Shown piece by piece: positions 5,779-6,647 of a stretch of DNA of 6,647 nt. The translations under genes and the position numbers were made by a program. The stretch's first letter is position 1; each line of letters starts with the position of its first letter. The notes beneath the pieces are model-generated. The model did not search any database, was not told the DNA's origin, and saw only the letters and a list, made by a program, of their open reading frames with translations. The stretch lies in assembly GCA_024653985.1 (NCBI GenBank), contig JANLIS010000005.1, forward strand, positions 1 to 6,647, read 5' to 3'. Source of the DNA: Candidatus Roizmanbacteria bacterium. Lineage in GTDB: Bacteria; Patescibacteriota; Microgenomatia; UBA1406; GWC2-37-13.

Positions 5779-5916
5779 ATGGCACATAGAAAAACAACTA
5801 GCCGTCGTGTCGCAACGAAGGCAAGCAAGCTTCTGCGGAGCGGGCATTCGTCATCGCGGGTAAAATCCGTGGCAGCAAGTGCTCTGTCTCAAAAGCACGG
5901 TCGCAGTCGCCGATAA
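5779..5916 (+). CDS. small very basic Ser/Arg/Lys-rich protein of unknown function
   Basis: A 45-residue protein starting MAHRKTTSRRVATKASKLL and ending SALSQKHGRSRR. About a third of the residues are Arg, Lys or His, there are many Ser, and there are no acidic residues at all, so it very likely binds nucleic acid. The central part (V11-L20, then V29-L37) could form short amphipathic helices. I recall similar small basic proteins annotated as hypothetical in bacteria, but no named family. The N-terminus superficially resembles a histone tail; this is probably composition rather than homology. It lies 30 nt after DUF3892 without a Shine-Dalgarno sequence and before the shared terminator at 6032. 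A clean ATG, a stop and a coherent composition support a real gene despite its size. Confidence 0.65.
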   Translation: MAHRKTTSRRVATKASKLLRSGHSSSRVKSVAASALSQKHGRSRR

Positions 5917-5953
5917 TGGGTGCTTGGAAAACGCTGCCGATGTAAATAGAGCC

Positions 5954-6003
5954 TGCGTGCTTGATACGACACTCGGGACTCGGACACGAAAGAATAGCAC
6001 GCA
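5954..6003 (+). other. stem-loop in the 3' untranslated region of the DUF3892 operon
   Basis: TGCGTGCT (5954-5961) pairs with AGCACGCA (5996-6003) in a perfect 8-bp stem around a 34-nt loop containing ACTCGGGACTCGG. The 115 nt between the basic-protein stop and the terminator contain no convincing gene. The hairpin may protect the transcript or belong to a 3'-UTR-derived small RNA; no function can be assigned. Confidence 0.3.
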
Positions 6004-6031
6004 CAAAGGCGATCGGAAGGCACACCCTCCA

Positions 6032-6060
6032 ACAAAACCCCGAAAGGGGTTTTGTGTTTT
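6032..6060 (+). terminator. rho-independent terminator of the DUF3892 operon
   Basis: A perfect 10-bp stem (6032-6041 with 6046-6055, ACAAAACCCC / GGGGTTTTGT) is closed by a GAAA tetraloop and followed by GTTTT. The A-rich 5' arm and T-rich 3' arm make it potentially bidirectional, so it could also stop a leftward transcript coming from the GC-rich region. Confidence 0.8.
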
Positions 6061-6075
6061 AGATTTCAAGGGAGC

Positions 6076-6111
6076 ATCCCCGCCGTTTCTTCTTTCCCCC
6101 ACGGCGGGGAT
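6076..6111. other. GC-rich 11-bp hairpin
   Basis: ATCCCCGCCGT (6076-6086) pairs perfectly with ACGGCGGGGAT (6101-6111) around a 14-nt pyrimidine loop. It lies between the DUF3892 operon terminator and the large structured block. There is no T tract on the + strand, so it is not an ordinary rightward terminator. It may be a second transcription barrier or part of a leftward RNA. Confidence 0.45.
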
Positions 6112-6155
6112 ATTGCGCGCGAACGGGAGGGCGGGTCAAGCGCATTTGCATTTGA

Positions 6156-6178
6156 GCCTCGGACATTTCCGCTAGGGC
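6156..6178 (+). repeat. left arm of a perfect 23-bp inverted repeat
   Basis: Pairs without mismatch with 6506-6528. The arm itself contains a near-palindrome (CGGACATTTCCG core), so each arm could also fold alone as a small hairpin with CCT/AGG and CGGA/TCCG pairs. Confidence 0.85.
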
Positions 6179-6324
6179 GTCCATGACTAAAGGATGAGCG
6201 CCGCCGTAATCTTGCAATACTAAAATCTAATAGCGAAAGCGACACCACATACAGCCGATATGAAAACGAGAAAGGGGGTTGTGTGAGGGCGGACTCCGAA
6301 GGCACGCCAAACGAAGCCAGAAAG

Positions 6325-6377
6325 CTCTAAATAACCACTAGACGAACGAAAGCACTGAATACTCTAAACTAACCACT
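6325..6377. repeat. imperfect direct repeat CTCTAAAYTAACCACT
   Basis: CTCTAAATAACCACT (6325-6339) and CTCTAAACTAACCACT (6362-6377) differ by one inserted base and start 37 nt apart, inside the inverted-repeat-bounded block. They may be loop or junction strands of a duplicated RNA module, or protein-binding repeats. Confidence 0.6.
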
Positions 6378-6505
6378 GCGAGGAGGAGACCGAAGCTGGG
6401 AGAAGGATTCCTTCCTTCCCCCAAACAGCATGGCGCCCGAGCCTCCCGCCCGCAGGCGGGCAAAGGCGAGGAGAAGCGCCAAACCTAGACATCTAGGCGC
6501 GAGTA

Positions 6506-6528
6506 GCCCTAGCGGAAATGTCCGAGGC
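6506..6528 (-). repeat. right arm of the perfect 23-bp inverted repeat
   Basis: Reverse complement of 6156-6178. Outside this arm a single G (6529) and AATGC (6530-6534) continue the pairing with the left flank. Confidence 0.85.
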
Positions 6529-6572
6529 GAATGCCGAGGATGGACCCCTGAATAAGTTCAGATACATATGAG

Positions 6573-6601
6573 ACTTTAATTAAGTCTTTAATATGCGTCA
6601 A
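6573..6601 (-). promoter_or_regulatory. weak candidate leftward promoter for the structured block
   Basis: On the minus strand, TTGACG (6601-6596) and TAAAGT (6578-6573) are 17 bp apart, matching consensus at 5 of 6 and 4 of 6 positions. Transcription would start about 6566 and run leftward through both inverted-repeat arms. An inverted repeat AGACTT/AAGTCT (6571-6576 with 6582-6587) overlaps it. This rests only on box similarity. Confidence 0.2.
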
Positions 6602-6647
6602 TTTAATATCTTTCGCGGAACAAAAGGATTCATAACAATGTGGGAGA
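6593..6647 (+). CDS. start of an unidentified gene, cut by the window edge
   Basis: An open frame runs off the right edge with two possible starts. ATG at 6593 gives MRQFNIFRGTKGFITMWE and has no ribosome site. The in-frame ATG at 6638 is preceded by AAAGGA (6623-6628) at 9 nt spacing, the best Shine-Dalgarno match seen in the window. I slightly favour 6638 but give the longer span. Too little is visible for any family call. Its position about 60-110 nt downstream of the structured block raises the question whether the two act together. Confidence 0.35.
   Translation, partial: MRQFNIFRGTKGFITMWE

Larger units (their letters stand above)
6148..6534. ncRNA. candidate large structured non-coding RNA (or mobile-element remnant), strand unknown
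   Basis: About 390 nt without a convincing gene, closed by a perfect 23-bp inverted repeat (6156-6178 with 6506-6528). GCATT/AATGC (6148-6152 with 6530-6534) extends it to 28 bp beyond a 3x1 internal loop. Inside are further hairpins: a nested helix at 6432-6480 (GGCGC/GCGCC, CCTC/GAGG, then CCCGCC-CGCA-GGCGGG), CCTAG-ACAT-CTAGG (6484-6497), and an imperfect stem bounded by GCTG and CAGC (about 6394-6429). Several GAAA-type loops occur. It matches no RNA family I recognise. Alternatives are a retron-type RNA (long a1/a2 arms upstream of a gene), a MITE with 23-bp terminal repeats (no target duplication seen), or decayed DNA. Confidence 0.4.

Noticed and set aside
5851..6305. Several 75-98 codon open frames on both strands
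   Set aside because: They run through the GAAA terminator and the GC-rich hairpins, overlap each other and show no domain-like sequence; high GC lowers stop frequency.
6290..6400. tRNA-like D-arm on the minus strand (GTCTAGTGGTTA)
   Set aside because: No matching acceptor stem, anticodon arm or TTCGA T-loop at the right distance.
6506..6528. XerCD/dif-like or integron attC-like site suggested by the inverted arms
   Set aside because: Neither dif arm consensus nor RYYYAAC/GTTRRRY core sites are present, and the arms are 327 nt apart.
6148..6534. tmRNA, RNase P RNA or group I/II intron
   Set aside because: No tag reading frame or CCA-type end, no GAGGAAAGTCC-type P RNA core, and no recognisable domain V or P7 intron core on either strand.
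1..6647. CRISPR array
   Set aside because: No regularly spaced identical repeats; the only direct repeats are isolated pairs.

Overview
The window holds a complete, compact restriction-modification (R-M) island, followed by a small accessory operon and a GC-rich, apparently non-coding and highly structured segment. The R-M genes belong to the Alw26I/Eco31I/Esp3I group (type IIS, GTCTC core). In that group one endonuclease is paired with an m5C and an m6A methyltransferase, each protecting one strand of an asymmetric site. The endonuclease call rests mainly on a catalytic signature whose residues fall at the same spacing as the published Eco31I active-site residues, which I recall from the literature.

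Layout. 1-160: terminator-like hairpin, then a promoter and operator region. 161-1557 (+): a C-protein-like XRE regulator and the endonuclease, 2 nt apart. 1550-5195 (-): an operon read toward the endonuclease, in the order LexA-like S24 repressor, m6A methyltransferase, m5C methyltransferase. The m5C and endonuclease genes are convergent and overlap by 8 nt. 5196-5451: divergent promoter region with a perfect 32-bp palindrome, two DnaA-box-like 9-mers one helical turn apart, tandem TTTGACAA repeats and a strong rightward promoter with a leader of about 160 nt. 5452-5916 (+): a DUF3892 protein and a 45-residue very basic protein, ended by a clear GAAA-loop terminator. 6061-6590: no convincing gene. 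It contains an 11-bp GC hairpin and a block of about 390 nt closed by a perfect 23-bp inverted repeat (28 bp with an internal loop), full of smaller hairpins. It is a candidate structured RNA or mobile-element remnant. A new + strand gene probably begins near the right edge.

How the parts may work together (inference). Both R-M operons seem to make leaderless mRNAs, because their -10 boxes lie only 7-8 nt before the start codons. The endonuclease side carries its own XRE regulator. The methyltransferase side is led by a repressor that keeps the LexA self-cleavage residues (Cys-Gly scissile pair, Ser, Lys). The two promoters share a 10-nt motif (ACAACTTGGA) next to TATAA. One model is that DNA damage from restriction of under-methylated host DNA triggers repressor cleavage and raises methyltransferase supply.

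Organism. The R-M part is AT-rich, promoters are sigma70-like (TTGACA/TATAAT), most starts lack a Shine-Dalgarno sequence, and all seven complete genes stop with TAA. GC-rich tetraloop hairpins sit in the intergenic DNA on the right. I think this fits an uncultured bacterium, perhaps Patescibacteria-like, but I cannot fix the taxon from the sequence.
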